64,000 bases of DNA from a candidate division KSB3 bacterium (GTDB lineage: Bacteria > Moduliflexota > Moduliflexia > Moduliflexales > Moduliflexaceae): NCBI GenBank assembly GCA_002748425.1, contig PDSJ01000019.1:1-64000 (forward strand), given 5' to 3'. The notes beneath the pieces are model-generated. The model ran no database searches. It saw only the letters and a list, made by a program, of their open reading frames with translations, and was not told the origin of the DNA. Within the stretch, counting starts at the first letter, position 1; each line of letters opens with the position of its first letter. Below are positions 50,095 through 60,040 of this stretch, piece by piece. The position numbers were made by a program, and so were the translations under genes.

Positions 50095-51234
50095 TCAGCG
50101 GCAGAGCCTGCCGGTATCGCCGTAATACACCAGCGAAATATGAGCGGTCTGGGCGCAGATGTCCTGGCGGATGCTGCGCTGCAGGATGTCGCGCTGCTGC
50201 TGAGTCTGCCCGCGTGCATGATACCAGCCTTGCAGAAGCTGGGTCAGGAAATTCCCTTTGTCTGAGCGGGAGCGCACGAATTGATAATCATCGCCAACGC
50301 CGGCCTGTTCAGCCAGCTTGGCAAGAGCATCCGGCTGGTTCAGCGTGCCGTCGATCAGGCCGAGCTCTTCAGCGCTTTTGTTATCGAAGATCTGGGCCCC
50401 CATCTGTTCACGGATCATTGCAGCGTCAATATGGCGGTTTTCAGCCACATGTTGCACAAAATCCTGATATTCGTTCTCCAGATTGTTCTGCCAGTGCTGC
50501 AGTTCCTCTGCACTGACGCGCCGGAAAGGATTGCCTAAATCCTTGCCTTTGCCGGCAAAAACAGTGGTCTGCTCAATGCCGCCTTCGGTGTGCACGCCTG
50601 AACCGAGCAAGCCGCCGTCAAAAGCGATCGCTTTATTATAATACAGGAAGCTCGGCCCGATCACACCGATGCTTCCGATGAGGCTGCCGTAATCGGCATA
50701 AATCGCATCTGCCCCGACCATCGCCATGACCGCGCCTGAGGCAGACAACCCTTCGATATAGGCCAGCACTGGTTTCTGACTTATCTCGCGGTAAGCCCGA
50801 ATACCATCAAAAATCGCCTGCGCTCCGTAAATCGTCCCTCCTGGGGATTGAATATGCAGAAAGATGCCTTTGATCGACGCATCTTCAGCGCTTGCTTTCA
50901 AAACCTCCTGCAGAGTATAGCCATACGTCACCCAGGGACTGAAAAACGGCGACTGCGGAAGATTGGCCGGAGGACTGCCCAGGATGATGCCCTGAAGTGT
51001 CAGCTGGAGCAGACGGTTTTCGCTGTCTGGGTTGCCGGAGAGAAAACTGTAGTCCGGCTGCTCGCTTTCGGCAGTGAGCCCCAGACCGCTGCGGCTGCCC
51101 TGCATCCCAATACCGATCCCGATGGCCGTGACCAACAGGCTGAGCAAGAGCAGCATCACAATAAAACTCAGCACTGCGAACAGCGCTTTGCCAAAGATCG
51201 AAAGAAGACCTTTTACGATCGATGTAAGTCTCAT
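50095..51234 (-). CDS. S49 family (SppA-like) signal peptide peptidase
   Basis: GIFLHIQSPGGTIYGAQAIFDGIRAYREISQKPVLAYIEGLSASGAVMAMVGADAIYADYGSLIGSIGVI. Confidence 0.93.
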   Translation of the reverse strand: MRLTSIVKGLLSIFGKALFAVLSFIVMLLLLSLLVTAIGIGIGMQGSRSGLGLTAESEQPDYSFLSGNPDSENRLLQLTLQGIILGSPPANLPQSPFFSPWVTYGYTLQEVLKASAEDASIKGIFLHIQSPGGTIYGAQAIFDGIRAYREISQKPVLAYIEGLSASGAVMAMVGADAIYADYGSLIGSIGVIGPSFLYYNKAIAFDGGLLGSGVHTEGGIEQTTVFAGKGKDLGNPFRRVSAEELQHWQNNLENEYQDFVQHVAENRHIDAAMIREQMGAQIFDNKSAEELGLIDGTLNQPDALAKLAEQAGVGDDYQFVRSRSDKGNFLTQLLQGWYHARGQTQQQRDILQRSIRQDICAQTAHISLVYYGDTGRLCR

Positions 51235-51334
51235 AACTTCGTGTCCTTTGTGTGAATGTCAGCGCAGACGCCCAAACGCCGAAACGGCTGAACGCGCGCG
51301 ACAACGATGAAGACGAGGGGTAGACGTCTTTGAT

Positions 51335-52684
51335 TTATGATAAATAGCAAGGCGAGGCCAGAATTTCTTCAACGCATTCTTCCAGCAAGCCCGTTTCATA
51401 CGCAAGATCGAGAATCGTGTAGCGGTTCCGAATCATTTGGGCAAGCCTGAACGTTTCCCGGAAACGTTCGCGGCTCAGATGAATCTGCTGCGGCGTGACT
51501 GGACAGGCGGCCGCTGCCAGCATGGCTCTGAACTCCGCATAAGGAAAGAGCTGGGCCTGCACTCTGGCGCGCATCTCGTCCCATTTGGACACGAGCCGAG
51601 TCAGCCGCGCGCGTAATTCTTCGTGATCCGCAAATTTTGCGCGGCTTTCCTCAATGGCCCGCTGGCTGATCGCATTTTCTCCAAAGGCTTTCAGAATGTC
51701 AGCTGCGCGCGCGTCCCAGGATTGCCGCTTTCTGCACACAGCATCGATATCGAGCTTGGGAATGTCTTTGGCAAAAAAGCGTTCCATGAGCGCGATGCTG
51801 GCCAGAGAACCGAGCGCGACCTGAAAGCCGTGCGAGACGCTGTGTCCTTGAGCGTCGCGATGATACTGCATGTCCCAGATATGACTGAGCAGGTGATCCG
51901 CCCCTGAAGCAGGTCGTGATTTGCGGATCGCCTGCATGGCAAAACCGCTCATGGTCAAGCCTTCAAACAAGGCTTCAAAAGCCTGCGCATCGCCCTGCTG
52001 CAATTGCTCAGGAGCGCCGACCCAGCGCCGCAGCCCGGCTTGAACCATGTCCCAGGCCACTGGCTCAATCGGATCAAGATCCAGTAAATCTGCGAGAATC
52101 CAGTCTGCTCCGGCAGGAATTTTGCTCATTAAGTCTGCATAGCCGGCGGCGCTCATCTCTGGCGGCGCATCCCGCAGGACTTCACTGTCCGCAACGATCA
52201 CCAGCGGCGCTGGACAGTCCATAGTTTTTTTAAAGCCTTGTTGCACAATAGGCGCTCCAAAAGACGAATATCCGTCCACTGATGCAGCGGTTGCAAGAAC
52301 CAGATAGCGCCGCTCAAGCTCAAAAACCGTTCGTTTGACAAGATCGTTAATTGTGCCGGATCCAACAGCCAGAGGGATAAGGTCCGGCGACGCGCTCAAG
52401 ACCTCCCGCAGGCGTTCGACATGCTCGTAGTCTGCGTGCAGGGTCGGCTCGCCTGGAAACACAAAGGGCTCAACGCTCGCGACTTCGGATGCCTGCAGGG
52501 CTGCCTGCACAGTCCTGCCGGCTGCTGCAAAGGTTTTGTCGTCGGCAATGATGATCGCGACCTTGCCGGGAAAGCAGCGTTGAAAGACTGCGGGGATCTT
52601 GAAGCGGCAACCGGCGCCCAGAAGAAAGTCCCCGGTTTCAGGGGCGCGTTCCAAGGCTCGTTGCATACTCATCGTCTGTGTCAT
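51335..52684 (-). CDS. sn-glycerol-1-phosphate dehydrogenase/AraM-type iron-containing alcohol dehydrogenase
   Basis: AVGSGTINDLVKRTVFELERRYLVLATAASVDGYSSFGAPIVQQGFKKTMDCPAPLVIVADSEVL; SHIWDMQYHRDAQGHSVSHGFQV. Confidence 0.88.
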   Translation of the reverse strand: MTQTMSMQRALERAPETGDFLLGAGCRFKIPAVFQRCFPGKVAIIIADDKTFAAAGRTVQAALQASEVASVEPFVFPGEPTLHADYEHVERLREVLSASPDLIPLAVGSGTINDLVKRTVFELERRYLVLATAASVDGYSSFGAPIVQQGFKKTMDCPAPLVIVADSEVLRDAPPEMSAAGYADLMSKIPAGADWILADLLDLDPIEPVAWDMVQAGLRRWVGAPEQLQQGDAQAFEALFEGLTMSGFAMQAIRKSRPASGADHLLSHIWDMQYHRDAQGHSVSHGFQVALGSLASIALMERFFAKDIPKLDIDAVCRKRQSWDARAADILKAFGENAISQRAIEESRAKFADHEELRARLTRLVSKWDEMRARVQAQLFPYAEFRAMLAAAACPVTPQQIHLSRERFRETFRLAQMIRNRYTILDLAYETGLLEECVEEILASPCYLS

Positions 52685-52861
52685 GCTGATTCTCCTGAGG
52701 TCCTGAAAAATTCTGAGGGACATGCCTCTTTGCTGACGCGACTCTGTTCCGATCATGAACAGCTCGTGAATTTTGTCAAGAACTCCTGTGAAAATGAGCG
52801 CTATTTTCCGGGGAACACTTGCCCAAGGCGCGCGCAGCTCGTAAAATCATCATCAAAGTCG

Positions 52862-52890
52862 TTGACAGTTTCTGCGGCAGTATCTAGACT
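52862..52890 (+). promoter_or_regulatory. Sigma70 promoter for NUDIX-ROCO genes
   Basis: TTGACA-N17-TAGACT. Confidence 0.6.
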
Positions 52891-52997
52891 GAGCACTCAT
52901 ACTTTTCAGCCCGAGTTGAGCCCGGGACAGGCCGATTCTGCAGGCATCTGCGCAGAGTCTGGGCTGAGGAACAAAGCGGAATCACAAGGAGCAGGTC

Positions 52998-53549
52998 ATG
53001 AAGCCGTGGAAAATTCTGCGTTCGCGCAAGGCTTTTGAGCATCGCTGGTACACAGTGCGGCAGGATTGCGTGGAACTGCCTGATGGCCGCATTCTCGATG
53101 ATTATTTTGTGTCTGTGCGTCCGGATGTTGTGCTGGTCCTGGCTGTGACCGAAGAGCACAGGGTGCCGCTGGTGCGGCAGTATAAACACGGTGTGCAAAA
53201 GCTGCTGCTGGAACTGCCCGGCGGCTTTATCGAAGCTGGCGAAGGCCCGGTTGAGGCTGCAAGGCGCGAACTGGCCGAGGAAACCGGTTATACGGCCGCG
53301 GAATTCCACCTTTTAGGCAAAATTCACGATAATCCGACCAAGGACACAAACACTGATTTTCTTTTTCTGGCAGCGCCAGCCGCCGCAACCGGCCGACAGT
53401 GTCTGGACCAATACGAAAATATTGCAGTGGAACTGCGGCCGCTGCACGAGCTGGCAGAGCTGATCATCAGCGGCGAGATTTGCGTCGGCAATTCTATCTC
53501 AACGATCTTTCTGGCCCTGGAATGCTTGAAGCGGCGTCAGATCGCCTGA
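52998..53549 (+). CDS. NUDIX hydrolase (ADP-ribose pyrophosphatase-like)
   Basis: ELPGGFIEAGEGPVEAARRELAEETGY. Confidence 0.93.
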   Translation: MKPWKILRSRKAFEHRWYTVRQDCVELPDGRILDDYFVSVRPDVVLVLAVTEEHRVPLVRQYKHGVQKLLLELPGGFIEAGEGPVEAARRELAEETGYTAAEFHLLGKIHDNPTKDTNTDFLFLAAPAAATGRQCLDQYENIAVELRPLHELAELIISGEICVGNSISTIFLALECLKRRQIA

Positions 53550-53592
53550 TGGATATATATGTAAAACATACGCTGCACACGGAGGAAGCGCG

Positions 53593-56500
53593 ATGACAGC
53601 AAAAGAGCTGCTGCAACGCATTGAAGAAGCTGCTGCCAATGGCAGGATTTACCTCGATCTCTCTGGAAAACAGCTGACTGAATTGCCGCCGGAGATTGCC
53701 AACCTGAGCACCTTGGAGCGCTTAGACCTCAGAGAGAACCAGTTGACTGCGCTGCCGCCAGAGTTCGGTCAACTGAGCGCCTTGCAGGTCTTAGATCTCA
53801 GACAGAATCAGTTGACTGCGCTGCCGCCAGAGTTCGGTCAACTGAGCGCCTTGCAGGTCTTAGATCTCAGACAGAATCAGTTGACTGCGCTGCCCCCGGA
53901 GCTCGGGCAGCTGCGCGCCTTGAAGAAATTAAGCCTCTGGGGGAATCAGCTGACTGCGCTGCCCCCGGAATTCGGGCAGTTGCGCGCCTTGCAGTATTTA
54001 TTACTCAGCCAGAATCAGCTGACTGCGCTGCCGCAGGAGTTCGGGCAGTTGCGTGCCTTGCAGCACTTAGAGCTCATCCAGAATCAGTTGACTGCGCTGC
54101 CGCCGGAGCTCGGGCAGCTGCGCGCCTTGCAGTATTTAAACCTCAGACAGAATCAGCTGACTGCGCTGCCCCCGGAGCTCGGGCAGCTGCGCGCCTTGAA
54201 GAAATTAAGCCTCTGGGGGAATCAGCTGACTGCGCTGCCGCCGGAGTTCGGGCAGTTGCGCGCCTTGCAGCACTTAGACCTCAGCCAGAACCAGCTGATT
54301 GCGCTGCCGCCAGAGTTCGGTCAACTGAGTGCTTTGCAGGACTTATACCTCGGTGGGAATCGGCTGACTGCGCTGCCCCCTGAGTTCGGGCGGTTGCGCG
54401 CCTTGGAGCTCTTAGACCTCAGCCAGAATCAGTTGACTGCGCTGCCGCCGGACCTCGGCCAGTTGCGCCCCTTGCTGGACTTAGACCTCAGTAAGAATCA
54501 GTTGACTGGGCTGCCCCTGGACCTCGGCCGCCTGCATCAGCTTTGGCGCTTGGGCCTTGCTGGAAATCCCCTTGCTTGTCCGCCTCCTGAAATTCTTCAG
54601 CAGGGCTGTCAGGGGATTCTGGCTTTTCTGCAGGAATTGCAGGATGGCAGCAGCCAGCAGTGGCGTTCCAAGCTGATCCTGGTTGGCGAAGGCGGGGTTG
54701 GGAAAACATCCCTGCTGCGAGCCTTAAAGCACGAGCCTTTTGTGGAAGGGCTGGACACAACCCACGGGATTCAGACCAGCATGCTGAACGTGCCGCATCC
54801 TGAGAACGACGCTGTCAGCATGCACTTACAGAGCTGGGATTTTGGCGGACAGGAGATTTACCATGCAACCCATCAGTTCTTTCTGACCGATCGCTCGCTT
54901 TTCGTGCTGGTCTGGAATGCCAGGCATGGCTATGAACAGGGCAAAATCTATTACTGGCTCGATCAGATTCAGGCCCGCGCTCCGCAGTCGCCGGTCTTGA
55001 TTGCAGCGACTCATCTTGATCAACGCCCTGCCGATCTGCCCAAAGATGAATTACGAGCCAAATATCCTCAGATCGTTGCTTTTTACAGTGTCAGCAGCAA
55101 AAAGCACTGCGGGATTGAAGAGATTCGCAAGGCGATTGCCCTTGAAGCAGCGCGCTTGCCGCTGATGGGGCAGAAGTGGCCCTCCAACTGGCTCAAGGCC
55201 GCAGAGGATATTCGGGCAAGTGCCAAAAAGCACATCCGGCCCAGGCAGCTCTATGAGATGATGAAAGCCCGGCATGTCTCCGCGTACAAGGTCCTGGCCC
55301 GCTGGCTGCACGAATTGGGAGATATTCTCTATTTTGACGACGATGAGGACCTTCAGAATCTTGTGATTCTTGCTCCGCAGTGGGTGACGGAATATATCAG
55401 CAAGGTTCTGGAAAGCGAGGACGTCAGCGCACAAAACGGCATTTTTACCCGTGAACACGAACAGCAGCTCTGGAGCGATATTGCCCCGGAAATGCAGGAT
55501 CATTTTCTGCGCCTGATGGAAAAATTCGATCTGTCCTATCGCACACTGGAGAACCGCGACATCAGTCTGGTGGTCGAACGCCTTGCTCTGGACCCGCCTG
55601 ACTACGCAGAGCGCTGGGACAGCCTCAAATCCTGCGAGCCGTTTTCGGAAATGACTCTGATCTACCGGCTCAGCACCCTGCCGGCCGGCATCCCGACCTG
55701 GTTCATTGCCCGCACGCATCGTTTCACAACGCACACGCACTGGCGCAGCGGCGCGATCTTTGGCGACGATCGCGAGCAGCCGAAACATTTGGCCCTGCTG
55801 CGCGCTTTTGCCCATGATCGCTGCCTGAGCTTGACAGTGCGCGGTCCCAGCCCGCACAATTTTTTTACGCTGCTCAAAGACGGAATCGAGGAGACCCTGA
55901 AGCGTTACCCGGGCCTGGAGATCAAGCGTTTTATGCCCTGTCCCGGGCACAACGGCCAAGCCTGCAAGCAGGAATTCAACTATGCCCAGCTTCAGAAGGC
56001 TCTTGAACAGAGACCGCCTGTCACGATGATGCAGTGTTCGGAAACATTCGAAATGGTGTCTGTGCCGGGTCTGCTTTTTGGCGTGGACTGGAATACGCAG
56101 GACGCCGTGTTGAAGCGGCTCAGCACGCTGGAAGCTACGATGACCGAAGAGCATGCCAGGCAGTCCGAAGAGCTGCGCAATTTACGCGAACTCACGCAGC
56201 GGCAGTTTCTCAACAGCTTTCGGCAGCTGCAGTCAGACATTGATTCGGCATGCCCGAACGTCTTTGTGCTGCGTCCCTGCAACTCTTCAGGCTGGCAAAA
56301 GACCGTGTTGGGCCAACGCTTCTGGCTGCAGCTCTACTGCCAGCAGCCCGGGTCCTGGCATCCGACCGAAGAAGGCGGCTGCTACGAGATCAGGCTCTCC
56401 GCTGAATGGATCAACGCTCTTGGGCCCTACCTGCGGAACGTGGTACAGGTTTTGAAATTTATCAGTCCTCTTGTTGGACCATGGATGTCCATGTCTGCCC

Positions 56501-56778
56501 CGGACTATAAAGCGCTCCTGAAAGAGGATGTGAGCATGATGACAGCCTTAGTCAAAACACTGCCGGACCTCGGCAGCGAGTCAGACCCTGACCTGAGCGA
56601 TCTTCCGAGAGCTGAGCGCAGCCCGGAACGCGCTGCTGGCGCAGCACTGCGGGCCTTGCGCCAGCTTTTGGAAGAAAAGGATCCGCAGCAGCACTGGGGC
56701 GGCCTGAAAAAAGTGCTTACCCCTGAAGGGCATTATCTCTGGCTGTGCAGACATCATGCTCAGGACTATGCGCGCTAG
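53593..56778 (+). CDS. LRR-Roc-COR (ROCO family) GTPase
   Basis: 1061 aa; 13 LRRs, then KLILVGEGGVGKTSLLRAL, WDFGGQEIYHATHQFFL, ATHLDQ, COR-like region and unknown C-terminal domain. Confidence 0.92.
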   Translation: MTAKELLQRIEEAAANGRIYLDLSGKQLTELPPEIANLSTLERLDLRENQLTALPPEFGQLSALQVLDLRQNQLTALPPEFGQLSALQVLDLRQNQLTALPPELGQLRALKKLSLWGNQLTALPPEFGQLRALQYLLLSQNQLTALPQEFGQLRALQHLELIQNQLTALPPELGQLRALQYLNLRQNQLTALPPELGQLRALKKLSLWGNQLTALPPEFGQLRALQHLDLSQNQLIALPPEFGQLSALQDLYLGGNRLTALPPEFGRLRALELLDLSQNQLTALPPDLGQLRPLLDLDLSKNQLTGLPLDLGRLHQLWRLGLAGNPLACPPPEILQQGCQGILAFLQELQDGSSQQWRSKLILVGEGGVGKTSLLRALKHEPFVEGLDTTHGIQTSMLNVPHPENDAVSMHLQSWDFGGQEIYHATHQFFLTDRSLFVLVWNARHGYEQGKIYYWLDQIQARAPQSPVLIAATHLDQRPADLPKDELRAKYPQIVAFYSVSSKKHCGIEEIRKAIALEAARLPLMGQKWPSNWLKAAEDIRASAKKHIRPRQLYEMMKARHVSAYKVLARWLHELGDILYFDDDEDLQNLVILAPQWVTEYISKVLESEDVSAQNGIFTREHEQQLWSDIAPEMQDHFLRLMEKFDLSYRTLENRDISLVVERLALDPPDYAERWDSLKSCEPFSEMTLIYRLSTLPAGIPTWFIARTHRFTTHTHWRSGAIFGDDREQPKHLALLRAFAHDRCLSLTVRGPSPHNFFTLLKDGIEETLKRYPGLEIKRFMPCPGHNGQACKQEFNYAQLQKALEQRPPVTMMQCSETFEMVSVPGLLFGVDWNTQDAVLKRLSTLEATMTEEHARQSEELRNLRELTQRQFLNSFRQLQSDIDSACPNVFVLRPCNSSGWQKTVLGQRFWLQLYCQQPGSWHPTEEGGCYEIRLSAEWINALGPYLRNVVQVLKFISPLVGPWMSMSAPDYKALLKEDVSMMTALVKTLPDLGSESDPDLSDLPRAERSPERAAGAALRALRQLLEEKDPQQHWGGLKKVLTPEGHYLWLCRHHAQDYAR
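53692..54588 (+). repeat. Tandem 69-bp (23-aa) LRR-encoding repeats, about 13 copies
   Basis: Copies 53761-53829 and 53830-53898 almost identical; 53899 and 54175 copies (276 bp apart = 4 x 69) almost identical. Confidence 0.9.
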
Positions 56779-56794
56779 GATTCTGCTGGACAGA

Positions 56795-58117
56795 TCAAAA
56801 TGTGCGGTGGATCAGGAAGCGGCTTTTGCCGGCTTGCAGGTCGAGTTTGTGGTAACGGGCCTGCTGAACGAGACGGCCGTTGTGATCCTTGAAGCAAAGT
56901 TCAAGATCTGCTTTGCCTGGGGGCAGCAGCAGTTGGGTGATCTGTATTTCAGCCGGCAGCAGCGACCAGTGGCGCAGGTCAGCGCCTTGGCTCAGCTCAG
57001 CAGCGCCAGCGAAAATCCAGCCCCAGATCCAATGCACGTCCTCCAGAGCCTGTTCGGCCGTGCATGAGATGATATTGCGGCTGCTGGCCTGCATAATGCT
57101 GCGCAGGCGGCGATCTTCAAGATTCTTCCGGGCGATGTCTGCCAGTTCTTCAGCAAGTTCTAAGTTCCAGTTGTGTCCATTCACCCTGACAACAGCCTGT
57201 GCAAGCCGCTCGACGCGCGGCCGCAGCTCGGGAAAGGCGAATCTGATGACACAGCCGGGCTGTTTGAGCCCGTCTCCACCGATTCTCCAGCGGAATACGC
57301 TTTGGACCTTGGCGGGAATGAAGCCCTTGTTCCAGATCACGATCAGCCGCGCAGACTTGCGGAATTCCTCCTGCGTGTTCCAGCGGATTTCGGGAAACTG
57401 CTGCTGATAGTCCTGAAATTCCTCAGCAAAGCCCAGCCCTGCACTGGTCCGCAGCAATTGTTCCGGGAGCTGCAAAGGCAGTGGCGTGGCGTAATATTCG
57501 GCATAGTCGCTGCTGTAAATCTCAAAGGCGTGACGATAGTCGATCAAGGCGTCGTTCAGCTCGCCCATGGCATCGTAAATCAGCCCGGAAAGATAGAGCA
57601 TGAAGGCATCGCTTTTATAGACGGATTTCTGCTCATAGCGATCATTGAAGCGCTGCAGCAGCGTGTTACAGCGGCGGCATTCCACCAGCGCCTCTGGCAG
57701 CCGCTCCATCATCAGATAGTTGAGGGCCATATAATAATGCGCCAGAACCCGTTCGTAATCTTCGCCCCAGTAAGGATGGAATCTTTCGCTGAAGATCCAC
57801 TCTGCGGCCAGCCCGGACAGACGGACCGCATCCTGGGCTTCCATCAGGGCCACGGCCTGCTCCAGGCGCTGGTTGCTTTCAGCATAGTCGCCGTTGAGAT
57901 GGTCTAAGACGCCCAGTTCCAGATCGTAGAGGAGCGCATTGCGCGTTTTTTTGAGTGCCGGGATTTTTTCGATCGACTGCTTGGCCTGCTCAAGGTCGCC
58001 GCTCTGCACTGCCTGCTGAACAGTGCGCATGCTGACAGAGTAATTGTGCGCGTAACAGCCGCCCAGGGCAAGCGTCAGCGCGAGGACAATCCAGAAAAGG
58101 GCTTGTGATGGCTTCAT
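56795..58117 (-). CDS. COG3014-like TPR lipoprotein
   Basis: Signal/lipobox ALTLALGGC; TPR-like region; C-terminal LRHWSLLPAEIQITQLLLPPGKADLEL. Confidence 0.8.
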   Translation of the reverse strand: MKPSQALFWIVLALTLALGGCYAHNYSVSMRTVQQAVQSGDLEQAKQSIEKIPALKKTRNALLYDLELGVLDHLNGDYAESNQRLEQAVALMEAQDAVRLSGLAAEWIFSERFHPYWGEDYERVLAHYYMALNYLMMERLPEALVECRRCNTLLQRFNDRYEQKSVYKSDAFMLYLSGLIYDAMGELNDALIDYRHAFEIYSSDYAEYYATPLPLQLPEQLLRTSAGLGFAEEFQDYQQQFPEIRWNTQEEFRKSARLIVIWNKGFIPAKVQSVFRWRIGGDGLKQPGCVIRFAFPELRPRVERLAQAVVRVNGHNWNLELAEELADIARKNLEDRRLRSIMQASSRNIISCTAEQALEDVHWIWGWIFAGAAELSQGADLRHWSLLPAEIQITQLLLPPGKADLELCFKDHNGRLVQQARYHKLDLQAGKSRFLIHRTF

Positions 58118-58201
58118 GCGTCTGCTGCAACGGACTGCAGTCCAGGACAGGAGCGCACCACTCACTGTCCGACTGCTTCCGTGATCCGGGGGCTCAGGGC
58201 T

Positions 58202-58810
58202 TCAGAAGCCGTATCTGGGCCGTTCAACGTATTTTTTGATCTTCTTCCGGCCGATCCAGACTTTTTCCACTGTTTCGATGTCGATCAGTTCAAGCTCTAC
58301 CTGATAGAACAGAAGTTCGCGGCGGGCATCAATATCCGCGATTTTGTTGATCTTGCCCTGCATGATAAAGTTTGCGCCATATTCACGCAGAAAACGCCGC
58401 GTCTCCGGAGCAGTGAAGGCAAGCTGACTCTGGCGGATCGCGCGAATTTCATCCAGGGCTGCGCCGCTCTGGATCACTTTGGCTCGCCGGCTTTCGATGA
58501 AGGCTTGTTCCAGGTCGCTGATCAGCAAATCCGAGCTGATGTGCTCGTCGGTCTTGTTATAAATCGAGCCGACCAGCACGACCGGCAGTTTCCCGGCAGC
58601 TGTCGTAAATTCTTCAGCCCAGGAGTCGTTCATGCAGGCTGCGATCATCTCCTCAGAGACCATTTGCGAGTCGCTATCGTTCCATCTTCCGCTGAGATCG
58701 ATCGGCTTTTCAGGATCAATCCGATAGACTTTTGACCGCAGCGGGCCGCAGCCTGCCAGGAATACGACTGTTGCGATACAGACAATGAGATCGCGCTGAA
58801 TATTTTTCAT
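58202..58810 (-). CDS. LpoB-like penicillin-binding protein activator lipoprotein
   Basis: Lipobox VVFLAGCG; VLVGSIYNKTDEHISSDLLISDLEQAFIESRRAKVIQ; ANFIMQGKI. Confidence 0.85.
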   Translation of the reverse strand: MKNIQRDLIVCIATVVFLAGCGPLRSKVYRIDPEKPIDLSGRWNDSDSQMVSEEMIAACMNDSWAEEFTTAAGKLPVVLVGSIYNKTDEHISSDLLISDLEQAFIESRRAKVIQSGAALDEIRAIRQSQLAFTAPETRRFLREYGANFIMQGKINKIADIDARRELLFYQVELELIDIETVEKVWIGRKKIKKYVERPRYGF

Positions 58811-58990
58811 GGTGAAATCCTCCGTCGGAAATTGCTATTCTGCTTTTTCAGAACTCCTGATACCTCTTAGGCTGCTTTTTGCAACAGCAGGTCCATCAGC
58901 AAAAAGGCTGCGATCGGGACCCGAGGTCGAGAACAGCACGACTGAGTAAGTAGACTTGTGTTCTCAGAGCGGGCAGGACGTCTGTTGAGC

Positions 58991-59704
58991 TTACTGATCT
59001 TGGTAAAATGTGATCGCTTGCAGCGTCTTAAACTCGACAACACTTTGATAGGGGATACGCATATCCCGGACGCGCTTGACGATTCTCAGAGTGCTCAGGT
59101 CCAGATCAATGACATTGGACGACTTTTCCTGGACCATGTAGTTCGATGTTTTCAGCGGAATCACCTGATCATCCAGCCTGACTTCACCGAGCGTGATTGC
59201 CAGGGTCGCGCCATTTCGTCTTTGCTCGGACCTGACAACGCGCCCATTGACCTGCGCCCCCCTGGGAAGCACGGTGACGCCGTTGACCCGGACATCAGAG
59301 TCGAGGCTGCCGTGAAAGACATCGCCTTTGCGGCTGCTGTCAAGCGACAGGCTGTCCAGCATGCGTACAGAGATTTTCGCCCCGGGATCGAGCACAAGTT
59401 CATGCTTGATCTTTGTGTGTGCAGACGCTTCCGGTGTGGGCGTGGCAGCCCGTGAACTCTGGCTCGGAAAGCCTGAAGCGCCTTGCCTGGATTCGGGCTG
59501 GGATGAAAAGGTCAAGGCCAGCACATCCTGCACAGGAAAGACCTTCACCTGCGAGTGGATTTGAAAGCGAATCGAACGCTGGGTTCCGCCGAGATATTGT
59601 CCGTTCAGTAAGCGGCCGTCCTTCATCTCGAGCGTATCCGCCTGTGCTCTGGATGCTGCCGTAACTGTGAGCAGCAATGCTGAGAAGATAACGATTTTTT
59701 TCAT
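58991..59704 (-). CDS. Secreted hypothetical protein
   Basis: Signal peptide MKKIVIFSALLLTVTAASRAQA; start moved to 59704. Confidence 0.7.
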   Translation of the reverse strand: MKKIVIFSALLLTVTAASRAQADTLEMKDGRLLNGQYLGGTQRSIRFQIHSQVKVFPVQDVLALTFSSQPESRQGASGFPSQSSRAATPTPEASAHTKIKHELVLDPGAKISVRMLDSLSLDSSRKGDVFHGSLDSDVRVNGVTVLPRGAQVNGRVVRSEQRRNGATLAITLGEVRLDDQVIPLKTSNYMVQEKSSNVIDLDLSTLRIVKRVRDMRIPYQSVVEFKTLQAITFYQDQ

Positions 59705-59830
59705 GAGACATCCTCCTCTGTTGTTGTCGTTCTGCGCTCTGCTAATCGCTCTTGAGTGACACAGCCCAGCCTTCGGGAGTGTCAAGACCGTCAGCCGTCT
59801 TCTTTCACAGAAGCAAATACTATGCCAGCT

Positions 59831-60040
59831 TCAGGCAATTCCGTGAGCTTTTTTGTAAGCTGCCCAGTTGCGCTTAAGCTCGACAAAGGCCGTAAAATCC
59901 TTTTGAAGCAGAAAAGGGTTGCTTTCACGCTCGCGCCGAATCGTCGATTCCGGAGCCGTGCCGTAATGATGTCCGGGAAAGACACGGGTCTCATCCGGGA
60001 GCTGCATGAGCACCTGATGCAGCGAATCATATGTGAGCGG
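59831..60040 (-). pseudogene. C-terminal remnant of an MBL-fold hydrolase
   Basis: Directly after the TAG stop of the 60041 ORF and in the same frame: [69 protein letters not shown]. Confidence 0.75.

Noticed and set aside
53692-54588. Regular ~69-bp direct repeats resembling a CRISPR-like array
   Set aside because: Repeats are continuous without spacers and encode in-frame leucine-rich repeats of the ROCO protein
55051-56154. 367-aa ORF on the minus strand opposite the ROCO gene
   Set aside because: Shadow ORF antisense to a clearly conserved coding region; composition is unlike a real protein (His/Arg/Gln-rich, no recognisable motif)
56779-56794. Possible terminator between convergent ROCO and TPR lipoprotein genes
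   Set aside because: Only 16 bp gap and no stem-loop visible
57173-57907. 244-aa plus-strand ORF opposite the TPR lipoprotein
   Set aside because: Antisense shadow ORF; the minus strand frame has a signal peptide, lipobox and family features
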